Assembly: GCF_003461625.1 (NCBI RefSeq)
Contig: NZ_QTXL01000002.1
Span: 223,992 to 287,991 of the forward strand
Direction of reading: 5' to 3'
DNA: 64,000 nt
Source of the DNA: Clostridium sp. AF15-31
Lineage (GTDB): Bacteria > Bacillota > Clostridia > Lachnospirales > Lachnospiraceae
Below are positions 26,137-35,962 of the stretch, piece after piece. Under the pieces are notes generated by a model. The model saw only the letters and a list, made by a program, of their open reading frames with translations. It made no database searches and was not told the origin of the DNA. How positions within the stretch are numbered: the stretch's first letter is position 1; every line of letters starts with the position of its first letter. The translations under genes were made by a program, and so were the position numbers.

Positions 26137-27463
26137 TACCACCAACTCCATTATTTTCAAGTACACAGATTCCCTGAATGATTCCAAACAGGAATAATGT
26201 GCTCACAACTGAACTTACACCATAACTGACAAGCGGAAGTGTCACACCGGTAGACGGGATAAACTTTGTTACACCGCCAATATTCAAAAATGTCTGGAAT
26301 ATAAAACAGATCGTGAATCCAAATGCAACATTCTTATAAAATGAGTTACGAATCTTCATGGATATATTTATAAAATATATAAAACAACTGATATACATCA
26401 GGATCAGACACAGCGCAAACACAACACCCAGTTCCTCACAGATCGCAGAAAAGATAAAATCACTGGACGCTACCGGAACTGCTGTTGGAAGCCCTTTACC
26501 CAGACCTCTTCCTTCCATCCCGCCCGATCCGATCGCAAATAGTGACTGGCAAATCTGATATCCGGCGTCATTAATATAGGAAAATGGATCTAACCACGCG
26601 TTGATTCGGGTTGTTACATGACTGAATTTGTCTTTTAACAGCGAATATCCAACCGTTGCAATGACTGCTGCACCACCCAGACCACCGATCAGGATCATTG
26701 TCTTCTGTGTTGCCAGATAGATCATCATGATAAAGATCATCATAAAGATTGTTGCACCACCCAGATCCTTTTCTGCTACCAGGATCAGCATAAAGATACC
26801 GGAAACAAGTGTAACTTTAATGTAATCTTTAAATCCCTTTGCTTTGTTTAAAGCGCTTGCTAGAAAGAATACAAATATAATCTTTACAAATTCCATCGGC
26901 TGCAGGGAAATCGATCCAATCTGGATCCAGTTTGTAGAGCCGTATTTGGATACTCCAAGAAATGGAACAAAGACTGTAATTAGAAAACCGATTCCAAGGA
27001 TTGCATAGAAAATATCCCAGTTTTTCAGATTTTTGCATTTCATGATCACAAGCGGAATAAATGCCGTGATCACCAGTGTGATCGTTGCAAATGCAAACTG
27101 TTTTTTTGCCAGATCAAAATCCAGTCTGGTCAGCATGACATATCCGATCAACAGCAAAAATGACATATTATTTGTGATCAATCTGGAAGATTTCTTGTAT
27201 ATTCCATGATACGATACCATATATACAATAGAAACGATCATCTGCAGCAGATAAAAGATCACGATACTGATCGTTTTATATTTTAAAAAAAGTGTTAGAT
27301 AACATAAAAAATGTATAATAAACACATAGACGATCTGCACATTTAATGCATGATTCTTTTTATCTTCCCGCACCGGTTTCAGCACCGTAAAACATTTAAT
27401 TGTATACAGAACCATAAAAAATATGATTAAGTATTTTGATATCTCTGTAATAATAGTTGCCAT
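26078..27463 (-). CDS. ftsW: FtsW/RodA/SpoVE-family glycan polymerase
   Basis: A SEDS-family peptidoglycan polymerase of 461 residues with about ten membrane helices. Signatures: GSTNWIQIGSISLQPMEFVK, then EKDLGGATIFMMIFIMMI (conserved Asp), and near the C-terminus GVTLPLVSYGVSSVVSTLFL. It is paired with the class B PBP downstream. Its ATG shares an A with the stop of the U32 gene (TAATG), so translation is coupled. Whether it serves division, elongation or spore cortex is not decided; linkage to zapA suggests division. Confidence 0.9.
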   Translation of the reverse strand: MATIITEISKYLIIFFMVLYTIKCFTVLKPVREDKKNHALNVQIVYVFIIHFLCYLTLFLKYKTISIVIFYLLQMIVSIVYMVSYHGIYKKSSRLITNNMSFLLLIGYVMLTRLDFDLAKKQFAFATITLVITAFIPLVIMKCKNLKNWDIFYAILGIGFLITVFVPFLGVSKYGSTNWIQIGSISLQPMEFVKIIFVFFLASALNKAKGFKDYIKVTLVSGIFMLILVAEKDLGGATIFMMIFIMMIYLATQKTMILIGGLGGAAVIATVGYSLLKDKFSHVTTRINAWLDPFSYINDAGYQICQSLFAIGSGGMEGRGLGKGLPTAVPVASSDFIFSAICEELGVVFALCLILMYISCFIYFINISMKIRNSFYKNVAFGFTICFIFQTFLNIGGVTKFIPSTGVTLPLVSYGVSSVVSTLFLFGIIQGICVLENNGVGGNEEQTVYKQSNHEEVFSGE

Positions 27464-29838
27464 TATTCAATACCCTTTATATAATGTCCTCTTGTATAAT
27501 CCATCTCATCGAATTCTTCATCCATATCTCCGGCATGGAACTTCATGAGAAGCTCCATCACATTCTTCGTCTGATCTTCGTTTTCGATGGTAAAATCAAT
27601 CAAATATTCATTGGTTATATCAGTATTTCTGTTATTTGTCAACTGTTTGATATTGTTTGTCGGAACCCCATTATATATAACAGAATAACAATCCCGGCAG
27701 TTATTCACACTATAAAAGCGATTGCCCTTTTCATCCCGGAACGAGAAACGTTCTCGTTTATTATAACCACATCCGTCCAGATAGTTATTGACAAAGCACT
27801 GGGCTGTGATCATAACCGGCTGATATCCATATAATCTTTCAATATCTGTTTCACAGAGACCGCTCCATTCCTGATGTGTCAGTTCCACAGAACCGATCAG
27901 CATTACCTGTGGAAACAGCTCCTTATAGAATAAAACAGCTTCATCATTATATGCATATAAGAATGGATCAAGCAATACCATTCCCTTATATCCCTGCTTC
28001 TTCAGAAAACCAATCTCATCTATATTCTTAATATAGATACCCTCAAACATTCCAGACAGAAAATACAGATCTTTTATTCCTTGTTTCTTATTCTCACGCA
28101 GGATATCCGGAAAGGAAACATAGATCTTTTTATCTTCTCTCATTTTTCCGATTTCTGCTTCATGCACGATATTATGATCAATTATAACATGTTGTACCAA
28201 TTTATAATTATTAACAATTCGAAATTGTTCTATTGTTTTTACAGATACATAGCAACCGCATTCCATAGCATCTCTGGTATCTGTCTGTTTCTGATCATAA
28301 ATAGTTTCCTCCGCCAGCAACTTCTTATCATCCGGTATCGTCCGTTTATATCGTCCGATCAATGCCTGTTCCAACTGGCAGACGGCTTCCCGTCTTAATA
28401 CATTCAGACTTCCAAGAGAAATAAATATATTCTCATCGCACTCCGCTTCCAGATAGAAGTTAAATCCTGTTCCACCGGTCTTTGACAGCTTATCTATGAT
28501 CTGCGTCACCTCAACCGGACGTTTTGCAGCCTGTGACACGCATTCTCCGCTTACCTTTACCGAGATATCATCCACATCTGAAAACAACTCCAGCATGATC
28601 GGCTTTCCAATCTTTGCAGTCACCTTTCCATAGATATCCGTCTGTTTTTCCTTCTGTATAAACCTTACGTTAATATCATCAATAAGCGCATTATTTCTTG
28701 TCCGATAGACCTGCATATCTTTTCGGATCTGCCGAAGATTATTCGCATTCAGTCGGATCTTCTGTCCGGCCTGTGCGGTTATATTCGAAGTCAGTTCAAT
28801 ATTCTGTTCTGTTCCGGTACGGATCTCCAGAACATCCTTTGCCTGAATTCCACGTTCCAGACGGATGTATACATGGGGTGCTTCCACAGCTTCCACTTTA
28901 CCAATCAATGTACCGGTATGATTCGGACGCTTGTTTGCAAGCATTTCCTTACCGTTCTTCATATAATAATAGCCGGAAGAAAAACCACCGCGGTTATAGA
29001 TATCCATCAGCCGGTCTGTATGATATTTGATCCGTTTCTCATTCACATGACCGTTTATGTATTCATCTGTAATCTCAGAATATGCATGAACTGCCGCAGC
29101 TACATACTCCGGCTTCTTCATTCTTCCTTCGATCTTAAAGGAATCAATCCCAGCCTCGATTAACTGTGGTAAATCCGCAAGTGTACACATATCCTTCATG
29201 CTGAGGGCATATTCATGATTAAACTTTCTGCTGTTATATGCCTTTCTGCATGGTTGCGCACAGCGTCCACGATTGCCGCTTCTTCCGCCTGCAAAGCTGC
29301 TCATCAGACATTTTCCTGAATAGCAGAAGCACATCGCACCATGCACAAATGTTTCAATCTCAATATCAACTGCTTCTTTAATTGATTTTATTTCTTTTAA
29401 GGATAATTCCCTGGCAGGAACAAATCTTGTCAACCCAAGATTTTTAAGAAATTCTGCCCCATAGGTACTGCATACACTCATCTGTGTACTTCCATGTAAT
29501 GGCAGATCCGGATATGCCTGTGAAAGACTTCTTATAACACCGACATCCTGTACAATAATCCCATCTACACCTTCCCTGTAAAAAGGCTCAAGGTAAGGAA
29601 TCAGTTTCTTCATTTCACTATTTTTGAGCAAAGTATTAACTGCCATATATAACTTCACATTATGAATATGGCAGTAATCAATTGCTTCCAGTAATTCTGT
29701 TGTATCAAAGTTTCCGGCAAATGCACGGGCGCTGAACATATCGCCTCCGGCATAGCATGCATCAGCGCCTGCACTTACCGCAGCTTTCAGCGCATCCATA
29801 GAGCCTGCCGGAGCTAAAATCTCAGGTCTATTTAACAT
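27463..29838 (-). CDS. U32-family protein (RlhA/TrhP-like RNA hydroxylation factor)
   Basis: Annotated in databases as a U32 peptidase; related proteins (RlhA, TrhP) are needed for 5-hydroxylation of rRNA cytidine or tRNA uridine, so RNA modification is the likelier role. The 791-residue protein starts RPEILAPAGSMDALKAAVSA and holds the U32 signature ETFVHGAMCFCYSGKCLMSS, followed by GNRGRCAQPCRK (Fe-S-type cysteines). A C-terminal half of about 400 residues (DUF3656-like middle) ends with a second Cys pattern (CRDCYSV). It overlaps zapA by 11 nt and ftsW by 3 nt. Confidence 0.85.
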   Translation of the reverse strand: MLNRPEILAPAGSMDALKAAVSAGADACYAGGDMFSARAFAGNFDTTELLEAIDYCHIHNVKLYMAVNTLLKNSEMKKLIPYLEPFYREGVDGIIVQDVGVIRSLSQAYPDLPLHGSTQMSVCSTYGAEFLKNLGLTRFVPARELSLKEIKSIKEAVDIEIETFVHGAMCFCYSGKCLMSSFAGGRSGNRGRCAQPCRKAYNSRKFNHEYALSMKDMCTLADLPQLIEAGIDSFKIEGRMKKPEYVAAAVHAYSEITDEYINGHVNEKRIKYHTDRLMDIYNRGGFSSGYYYMKNGKEMLANKRPNHTGTLIGKVEAVEAPHVYIRLERGIQAKDVLEIRTGTEQNIELTSNITAQAGQKIRLNANNLRQIRKDMQVYRTRNNALIDDINVRFIQKEKQTDIYGKVTAKIGKPIMLELFSDVDDISVKVSGECVSQAAKRPVEVTQIIDKLSKTGGTGFNFYLEAECDENIFISLGSLNVLRREAVCQLEQALIGRYKRTIPDDKKLLAEETIYDQKQTDTRDAMECGCYVSVKTIEQFRIVNNYKLVQHVIIDHNIVHEAEIGKMREDKKIYVSFPDILRENKKQGIKDLYFLSGMFEGIYIKNIDEIGFLKKQGYKGMVLLDPFLYAYNDEAVLFYKELFPQVMLIGSVELTHQEWSGLCETDIERLYGYQPVMITAQCFVNNYLDGCGYNKRERFSFRDEKGNRFYSVNNCRDCYSVIYNGVPTNNIKQLTNNRNTDITNEYLIDFTIENEDQTKNVMELLMKFHAGDMDEEFDEMDYTRGHYIKGIE

Positions 29839-30229
29839 TATTTTCTGCTTCCAACTTTATTATTTCTCTCTGCAGAGCATTGACTTTTTCTTTATATTCA
29901 TCAATCATTTTCTGTGCAGATTCATATTTGATCTGTGTCTCGATCACTTCATGTCTGAGGTCATAAATCTGTTTGTCCTTATCGTCATCCTCCGTCAGCA
30001 TCTGATTTACCTGAAGCTTCGCTTTGAAGTAATCATCTGCGATATTAAGTGCAAGTAATACACTCTGATATTCTGCATTAAAACGGCGGTAACTTTCGGA
30101 AGACTGACATTCCTGGATCTTACCATTGATATAAGAAGCTACATTCTGGAGATATTCTTCACTTTCAAATCCGCTCAATGTATACACTTTATTGTTAATA
30201 ACCACCGGGATATCATTTTTTTGTGACAT
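29828..30229 (-). CDS. zapA: Cell division protein ZapA
   Basis: A 133-residue FtsZ-bundling protein. The N-terminal ZapA domain has VVINNKVYTLSGFESEEYLQ and VASYINGKI; the rest is a long coiled coil (KQIYDLRHEVIETQIKYESA). It is first in a four-gene unit with the U32 protein, ftsW and the PBP. AAGGAGGAG precedes the ATG. Confidence 0.88.
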   Translation of the reverse strand: MSQKNDIPVVINNKVYTLSGFESEEYLQNVASYINGKIQECQSSESYRRFNAEYQSVLLALNIADDYFKAKLQVNQMLTEDDDKDKQIYDLRHEVIETQIKYESAQKMIDEYKEKVNALQREIIKLEAENNVK

Positions 30230-30276
30230 GACTCTCCTCCTTTATATTTCATTTTATTTCTTTCATATATATTTTT

Positions 30277-30295
30277 TACCTGTACCATACAGGTA
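30277..30295. repeat. 19-bp palindrome upstream of zapA
   Basis: TACCTGTA and TACAGGTA flank three bases. In the minus direction no U-tract follows, so it is not a terminator for ruvB-zapA read-through. It could be an operator or a weak plus-strand hairpin (TTATTTT follows there). Confidence 0.5.
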
Positions 30296-30336
30296 TTATT
30301 TTCCCGTAATTCATTTATTGTATGGGCCAAAATAAC

Positions 30337-31344
30337 CTATTCGATAAATGCATCCAGTCCGAAATGCTTATAACACCGTTCTGTTACAACCCGTCCTCTC
30401 GGTGTCCGGTTGATAAAACCATTTTTGATCAGATATGGCTCATATACATCTTCAATCGTGCCGGAATCTTCCCCAATGGCAGCAGCCAGAGTATCCAGTC
30501 CCACCGGACCTCCACCAAACTTCTCTATCATTGTCATTAATATGTTCCGGTCTGTATTATCAAGTCCCATGGAGTCAACCTCAAGCTTATCCAGTGCTGT
30601 CTTTGCAACCTCATAATCGATACAGCCATTGTGGCATACCTGTGCAAAATCCCGGCATCTCTTTAACAGACGATTGGCAAGTCTTGGTGTTCCTCTGGAT
30701 CGTTTTGCAATTTCAAGTGCGCCCGCATCATCGGTCTCTACACCCAATACATCCCCGGACCGTATTACGATCTGCTTCAATTCCTCCGGTGAATAGAATT
30801 CCAGCCGATCAACCATGCCAAATCGGTCACGAAGCGGTGCTGTCAGCATACCGGCTCTTGTCGTTGCTCCGATCAATGTGAATTTCGGAAGATCCAGACG
30901 GATTGACCTTGCTCCTGCTCCTTTTCCGATCACGACATCAATCGCAAAATCTTCCATTGCAGGATATAAGACTTCCTCTACCTGACTGTTTAATCTGTGA
31001 ATCTCATCAATAAATAATATATCATTCTCTGACAGATTATTTAAAATAGCTGCCAGTTCGCCCGGCTTCTCGATTGCCGGTCCTGATGTGATCTTGATAT
31101 TAACCCCCATCTCATTTGCAACTATGGATGCTAATGTCGTTTTACCAAGGCCAGGCGGACCATATAAGAGTAAATGATCTAACGGTTCATTTCTCCTCTT
31201 TGCCGCCTCAATAAAAATCTTCAGATTCTCTTTTACTTTATTCTGTCCAATATATTCATCCAGATACTTTGGTCTCAAACTATATTCACTATTTAATTCT
31301 TCTATATCTGCTTCTGTTGAAATAATTCTACCCACTGTGTCCAC
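30337..31344 (-). CDS. ruvB: Holliday junction branch migration ATPase RuvB
   Basis: The hexameric motor that drives Holliday junction migration with RuvA. It is 335 residues, as usual. Walker [12 protein letters not shown] near residue 61, Walker [13 protein letters not shown] near 108, sensor [18 protein letters not shown] near 155 with the arginine finger, and the winged-helix C-terminus TPRGRVVT. It lies 12 nt after ruvA. Confidence 0.97.
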   Translation of the reverse strand: MDTVGRIISTEADIEELNSEYSLRPKYLDEYIGQNKVKENLKIFIEAAKRRNEPLDHLLLYGPPGLGKTTLASIVANEMGVNIKITSGPAIEKPGELAAILNNLSENDILFIDEIHRLNSQVEEVLYPAMEDFAIDVVIGKGAGARSIRLDLPKFTLIGATTRAGMLTAPLRDRFGMVDRLEFYSPEELKQIVIRSGDVLGVETDDAGALEIAKRSRGTPRLANRLLKRCRDFAQVCHNGCIDYEVAKTALDKLEVDSMGLDNTDRNILMTMIEKFGGGPVGLDTLAAAIGEDSGTIEDVYEPYLIKNGFINRTPRGRVVTERCYKHFGLDAFIE

Positions 31345-31356
31345 CTGTATCTGTTT

Positions 31357-31959
31357 TTATATTAATTTCTTCAATGCTGCCTTTAATATCGATTCTATAT
31401 CCATCTGACTGGTATCCCCAATCTTTTTTACGGCAAGTGCTGCTTCGGAATTCGAATAGCCCAGATTTACAAGTGCAAGAATCGCATCTCTTGCTGCATT
31501 TAAATCTTGTGTATCCTGTACGATCGACTGCTCATAGGCTGCATCCATCATATCTTCCATCTTTAACTTATCTTTTAATTCCAATATGATCCTTGATGCA
31601 CCCTTGGCGCCGACACCATTTGCTTTTGATATCGTCTTCGTATCCTCTGAAATCACCGCGAGCTGAAGCTCCTGGATCGTAAGAGCTGTAAGGATTGCCA
31701 TAGCGACTTTCGGACCTACCCCGCTGATTCCGATCAAGATACGGAATACAGATAATTCCTCTTCTGAATGAAACCCATACAATGTCAATTCATCTTCTCT
31801 TATATACATGTGTGTGTATATTTTGATCTGCGTTCCATATGCTGGAATATGCTCAAGAAACTTACCAGATACGAAGATCCGATATCCCATACCGTGGTTA
31901 TCGATCACTATATAATTCTCTCCTGCACTGACAAGTGCTCCTGAAATGTATGCTATCAT
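31357..31959 (-). CDS. ruvA: Holliday junction DNA helicase subunit RuvA
   Basis: Binds the junction and loads RuvB. It is 200 residues: N-terminal OB fold (MIAYISGALVSAGENYIVID), helix-hairpin-helix motifs (ISGVGPKVAMAIL; ANGVGAKGASRIILELKDKL) and the C-terminal RuvB-binding domain (DAILALVNLGYSNSEA). I chose the ATG at 31959 (GGAGAC about 9 nt upstream, family N-terminus); a longer frame to 32049 has no support. Confidence 0.95.
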   Translation of the reverse strand: MIAYISGALVSAGENYIVIDNHGMGYRIFVSGKFLEHIPAYGTQIKIYTHMYIREDELTLYGFHSEEELSVFRILIGISGVGPKVAMAILTALTIQELQLAVISEDTKTISKANGVGAKGASRIILELKDKLKMEDMMDAAYEQSIVQDTQDLNAARDAILALVNLGYSNSEAALAVKKIGDTSQMDIESILKAALKKLI

Positions 31960-31989
31960 AATAATATGTCTCCAAATTTTACTATGCCA

Positions 31990-32018
31990 AGTATAACACA
32001 GTTTTCTCATTATGGAAA
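31990..32018 (-). promoter_or_regulatory. Promoter of ruvAB
   Basis: TTTCCA (32013-32018), 17-nt spacer, TATACT (31990-31995), preceded by TGT giving an extended -10. No LexA-type box is seen beside it. Confidence 0.6.
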
Positions 32019-32092
32019 TATCTGATTGATTTTTTGATCGCAGGGGCATATCATGAGATTATTCGATTTTTTTACATTTGAGGTTACATACT

Positions 32093-33157
32093 ATGATTCA
32101 ATACGACTATACGATGCCACTTTCTTCAGTTAATCTGAACTGGATGAAAGAAACGCCGGATCAATATCTCTTCTTTGATATTGAAACAACCGGATTAAGC
32201 GCTGCCCGGTCAGATCTTTATCTGATCGGATATGGAACGATTCTAAACGACGAACAGTTTCGTATTACCTTATTATTCAATGATGACGGTTGTTCCGAGC
32301 CAAAGATGCTCGCTGCATTTAAGGATATATTGGCTGATTACAAATATCTCGTTACATACAATGGCGACACCTTCGATCTGCCATATATAAAGGAAAAATA
32401 CCGACAGTTCCGTCAGGAGATATCCTTCGATTCAATTACCAGTATCGATGTCTATCGGAAAATAAGGAAATATAAAAAGCTGCTTCAGATGGATTCAATG
32501 AAACAGTCTGCTCTGGAATCTGTTATGGGAATGGAACGGGATGAATTTCACTCCGGCGGTCTTCTGATCGATACCTACCAGGACTATTTAGGTACAAAAG
32601 ATACACAATTACAGGATATGCTTTTATCTCATAATAAGGATGACATCTATGGACTTTTCTATGTGTCCGGTTCCCTTACACTTACTTCCTTCTTTGAAGG
32701 CAATTTTTCTATATCGAAAACTACCTGTACCGATACACAGTTTACGATCTATATACAGACAGGAAGGCTTGCGATTCCATTTGATACCAACTGTAATGAT
32801 ATACATATATCAGGCATAGATGAAGTCGTGACGATCGATATTCCAGTTATCCATGATACACTGAAATATTTTTATAAGGACTATAAAAATTATTTCTATC
32901 TGCCATTAGAACAGACTGCTATCCACAAGGATGTTGCCTGTTATGTCGAAAGTGCTTATAAAGAAAAAGCCCGCCCAGAAACGGCATACACTACAAAAAC
33001 AAGTTCGTTTATCCGCCAGAACAAGTTCAAGCAGTCACACATATTCAAATATGAACATACTGACAAAGATGGATATATTGAACTGAACGATACTTTCATC
33101 AATGACAGGATACAGTTAAAAGAATATCTTCTCAATATCTTAAAGCAGATCAAATAG
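32093..33157 (+). CDS. YprB-type 3'-5' exonuclease (RNase H-like fold)
   Basis: A 354-residue protein with an RNase H-like DEDD nuclease domain in the first 200 residues: YLFFDIETTGLSAARSDLYL (Asp, Glu), LVTYNGDTFDLPYIKEKY (Asp) and LSHNKDDIYGLFYV (final Asp). The rest has no known domain. It likely trims DNA or RNA; the substrate is not known. I prefer the ATG at 32093 (GAGG 9 nt upstream) to a TTG at 32078. It is divergent from ruvA. Confidence 0.82.
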   Translation: MIQYDYTMPLSSVNLNWMKETPDQYLFFDIETTGLSAARSDLYLIGYGTILNDEQFRITLLFNDDGCSEPKMLAAFKDILADYKYLVTYNGDTFDLPYIKEKYRQFRQEISFDSITSIDVYRKIRKYKKLLQMDSMKQSALESVMGMERDEFHSGGLLIDTYQDYLGTKDTQLQDMLLSHNKDDIYGLFYVSGSLTLTSFFEGNFSISKTTCTDTQFTIYIQTGRLAIPFDTNCNDIHISGIDEVVTIDIPVIHDTLKYFYKDYKNYFYLPLEQTAIHKDVACYVESAYKEKARPETAYTTKTSSFIRQNKFKQSHIFKYEHTDKDGYIELNDTFINDRIQLKEYLLNILKQIK

Positions 33158-33244
33158 TTCTGGAACATGTTGCAAAAGCGAAAGTTTCAAGATTGCGGAA
33201 TAAGAGCAGGGGTACAGATCAAACTGGAACATACATAAAACAAT

Positions 33245-33280
33245 AAATACCCACTGATGAATATTCATCAGTGGGTATTT
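33245..33280. terminator. Bidirectional terminator, perfect 36-bp palindrome
   Basis: AAATACCCACTGATGAAT is followed directly by its exact reverse complement, ending in ATTT. It sits between the convergent exonuclease and ispH-rpsA genes, 87 and 26 nt from their stops. A stem with AT ends on both sides suits termination in both directions. Confidence 0.85.
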
Positions 33281-33306
33281 TACATTTTATAAAAAACAAT
33301 CTTTGA

Positions 33307-35259
33307 TTATTCTTCTACTGGAGCTTCAACAACTTCTTCTGTCTCTTCCGGAACTGGAAGTAATGCCTTTACGCTCAGGCTGATCTTCTTCTCTTCCGGC
33401 TTGAAGTCAACAACCTTAGCTTCAATCTCATCACCAATCTTATATACATCTTCTGGCTTTGCAACGTGATCGTATGAAATCTGTGAAACATGCAGTAATG
33501 CATCAACGCCTGGCTCTAATTCAACGAATGCACCAAAGTCAGTCATACGTGCAACTTTACCTGTTACAACTGTTCCAACAGCATATTTCTCTTCTGCATT
33601 TAACCATGGGTTTGTCTCATCAAACTTTAAGCTTAATGCGATCTTGTCACCATTGATGTCCTTGATGAATGCCTTAACAGTATCACCAACCTTGAACATC
33701 TTCTTAGGGCTTTCTACTCTGCCCCATGACATCTCTGAAATATGAAGAAGTCCATCAGCACCACCGAGGTCAATGAATGCACCGAAATCTGTTACATTCT
33801 TTACTGTACCTTCTACTGTCATGCCAACTTCAATCTTTTCGAATAATTCTTTTGCAGCTGCAGCTTTTCTCTCAACAATCAGTTTCTTTCTGTTACCAAT
33901 GATTCTTCTCTTCTTAGGATTGAACTCTGTAAGCTGGAATTCAATATCCTGGTCTAAGTACTTATCAAGGTTCTTTTCATATAAGTCAGATACAAGACTT
34001 GCTGGAATGAAGATTCTTGTCTCTTCGTAAAGAACATTTAAGCCGCCATTTACAACCTGAACAACCTTACCTGTAAGAATGTCACCATTGTTAAATGCTT
34101 CTTCTAACTTCTCGTTTACTTTCTCTGCTGCAACTCTCTTGTATGAAAGAGCTACCTGTCCTTCACCATCATTTGTCTTGATAACCTTAACAGTGATTGG
34201 ATCCCCAACTTTTACCAACTCTGTTAAATCGACGTTTGGAGTGTTTGTATATTCATTTCTGGTAATGATACCGTCTGACTTATACTTAATATCAACTACA
34301 ATCTCATCCGGCTTAACACCGATAATTGTACCGTCGATAATCTCTCCCTGTCTGATTGACGCCTTGCTTTCATCATTTTCTAACATCTGTTCAAAACTTA
34401 ACTCTGCCATGCTACTATGAACCTCCTTAATAATATAATTTGGGGTAGATGCCCCCGCAGTAATACCTACCCTACTAACGGATTCAAAAGTAGTCAAATC
34501 CAAATCAACGAGTGTCTGTATATAGTAAGTATTCTCACATTCTTGTTTACTAATATCATATAGCTTCTGAGTATTAGAACTGTTTCGACCACCTATAATG
34601 ATCATAGCATCTACAGTCTTTGCAATATCTCTTGCTTCCGTCTGTCGAACTGCCGTTGCATTACAGATTGTCTCATGAACAACCACATTATACAATTTTT
34701 TTCGAATAATATCAACAATATCTTTAAATTTATTCTTATTAAAGGTGGTTTGTGATACTAAACTGAAGTTAATATGCTCAAAATCCGGCTCATTTTCTAT
34801 ATTTTTCACCAAATTTTCCGCTTCTGAAACGCTTTGTACTGTATATGATTTCGTCTCACACCAGCCAATTATACCCTCAACTTCCGGATGATCTTTATTT
34901 CCAACAATGATTATGCGGTTCCCTTTTTGGCTCTCATCCTGTACGATCGTATGGATTTTTTTCACAAACGGACAGGTTGCATCTACCACATTGACATGTC
35001 TGGCTTCTAACTGTTCCATAACATCTTTTGATACTCCATGTGACCGGATAATAACCGTTTCTTCTTCCTGCTGATCAAGCTCTGCAAGATCTTCGATCAC
35101 CAATACTCCCTTTTTTCTCAGATCCTCGATTACTTCTTCATTATGAATGATCGGGCCATAGGTATATACATGCTGTTTCCCGGCTTCTTTATACGCTGTA
35201 TCAACGGCACGTTGTACCCCAAAACAGAATCCGGCCGACTTTGCTAATATAATTTCCAT
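33307..35259 (-). CDS. ispH-rpsA: Fusion of IspH (HMBPP reductase) and ribosomal protein S1
   Basis: One 650-residue frame with two unrelated functions. Residues about 1-283 are IspH, the 4Fe-4S enzyme making IPP and DMAPP: the three cluster cysteines are in AGFCFGV, DATCPFV and HETICNATAVRQ, with RSHGVSKD and GNKDHPEVEG. Residues about 300-640 carry four S1 RNA-binding domains, the last two canonical (VTDFGAFIDLGGADGLLHIS; MTDFGAFVELEPGVDALLHV), ending in an acidic tail. Such fusions are known in Clostridia. A strong internal ribosome site (separate entry) may also yield free S1. Neighbour cmk is the usual partner of rpsA. Confidence 0.95.
   Translation of the reverse strand: MEIILAKSAGFCFGVQRAVDTAYKEAGKQHVYTYGPIIHNEEVIEDLRKKGVLVIEDLAELDQQEEETVIIRSHGVSKDVMEQLEARHVNVVDATCPFVKKIHTIVQDESQKGNRIIIVGNKDHPEVEGIIGWCETKSYTVQSVSEAENLVKNIENEPDFEHINFSLVSQTTFNKNKFKDIVDIIRKKLYNVVVHETICNATAVRQTEARDIAKTVDAMIIIGGRNSSNTQKLYDISKQECENTYYIQTLVDLDLTTFESVSRVGITAGASTPNYIIKEVHSSMAELSFEQMLENDESKASIRQGEIIDGTIIGVKPDEIVVDIKYKSDGIITRNEYTNTPNVDLTELVKVGDPITVKVIKTNDGEGQVALSYKRVAAEKVNEKLEEAFNNGDILTGKVVQVVNGGLNVLYEETRIFIPASLVSDLYEKNLDKYLDQDIEFQLTEFNPKKRRIIGNRKKLIVERKAAAAKELFEKIEVGMTVEGTVKNVTDFGAFIDLGGADGLLHISEMSWGRVESPKKMFKVGDTVKAFIKDINGDKIALSLKFDETNPWLNAEEKYAVGTVVTGKVARMTDFGAFVELEPGVDALLHVSQISYDHVAKPEDVYKIGDEIEAKVVDFKPEEKKISLSVKALLPVPEETEEVVEAPVEE
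34408..34428 (-). promoter_or_regulatory. Internal Shine-Dalgarno and ATG for free S1
   Basis: Within ispH-rpsA, AAGGAGGT (34421-34428) lies about 10 nt before an in-frame ATG (34408-34410) at the domain junction, residue 284. The product would be 367 residues, starting MAELSFEQMLENDESKA, just like stand-alone S1 proteins. Its use in the cell is inferred. Confidence 0.65.
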
Positions 35260-35279
35260 ATTTTGTCCATACTCCGGTT

Positions 35280-35933
35280 TTATTTTTCTGCGATGCTGAT
35301 GATCTTAGCTACAACCTCATCGATACCAAGATCTGAGCTGTCAAGATATACAGCATCATCTGCCTGCTTTAACGGCGCGATTGGACGTTCCATATCCTGT
35401 TTGTCCCTTGTAATAATATCAGCTTCGATCTTATCAATATCCGGTGTTTCCCCCTTTGCTATCAGTTCATCGTATCTTCTCTTTGCACGAACTGCAGAAG
35501 AAGCGGTCAGATAGATCTTTACTTCTGCATTTGGAAGAATGTTTGTACCGATATCCCTACCATCCATAACAACATCATTTTCTCTTGCAAGCTTTCTCTG
35601 AAGATCTAACAGTTTTTCTCTTACACATGGGATAGCAGATGATTTGGATGCCATGTTACCCACTTCTTCTTTTCTGAGGCTTCCGGTTACATTCTCACCA
35701 TTCAGATATACCTGCTGTGCATGATCTTCATAACAGATTGTGATCTCAATCCCTGTTATCTCATTAGCAACTGCATCTACATCCGTTACATCGATCTTTG
35801 CATTCAATAATGCAAGTGCAACTGCACGATACATTGCTCCGGTATCTACATAAATATATCCAAGTTTTCCTGCTACCAATTTTGCTATTGTACTTTTTCC
35901 TGCTCCTGCAGGTCCATCAATTGCTATATTCAT
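35280..35933 (-). CDS. cmk: Cytidylate kinase
   Basis: Phosphorylates CMP/dCMP with ATP. It is 217 residues: P-loop IDGPAGAGKSTIAKLVA at 4-20, YVDTGAMYRAVAL near 28-40, VVMDGRDIGTNILPNAEVKI near 122 and RDKQDMERPIAPLKQADDA near 175. It sits between a flavoprotein gene and ispH-rpsA, 20 nt before the latter. Confidence 0.97.
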   Translation of the reverse strand: MNIAIDGPAGAGKSTIAKLVAGKLGYIYVDTGAMYRAVALALLNAKIDVTDVDAVANEITGIEITICYEDHAQQVYLNGENVTGSLRKEEVGNMASKSSAIPCVREKLLDLQRKLARENDVVMDGRDIGTNILPNAEVKIYLTASSAVRAKRRYDELIAKGETPDIDKIEADIITRDKQDMERPIAPLKQADDAVYLDSSDLGIDEVVAKIISIAEK

Positions 35934-35962
35934 TTTTTCTCTCCTTTTATCTATTTACTTTA

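Noticed and set aside
31960-32049. N-terminal extension of RuvA
   Set aside because: It spans the likely promoter, and the RuvA family starts at the downstream ATG with a good Shine-Dalgarno.
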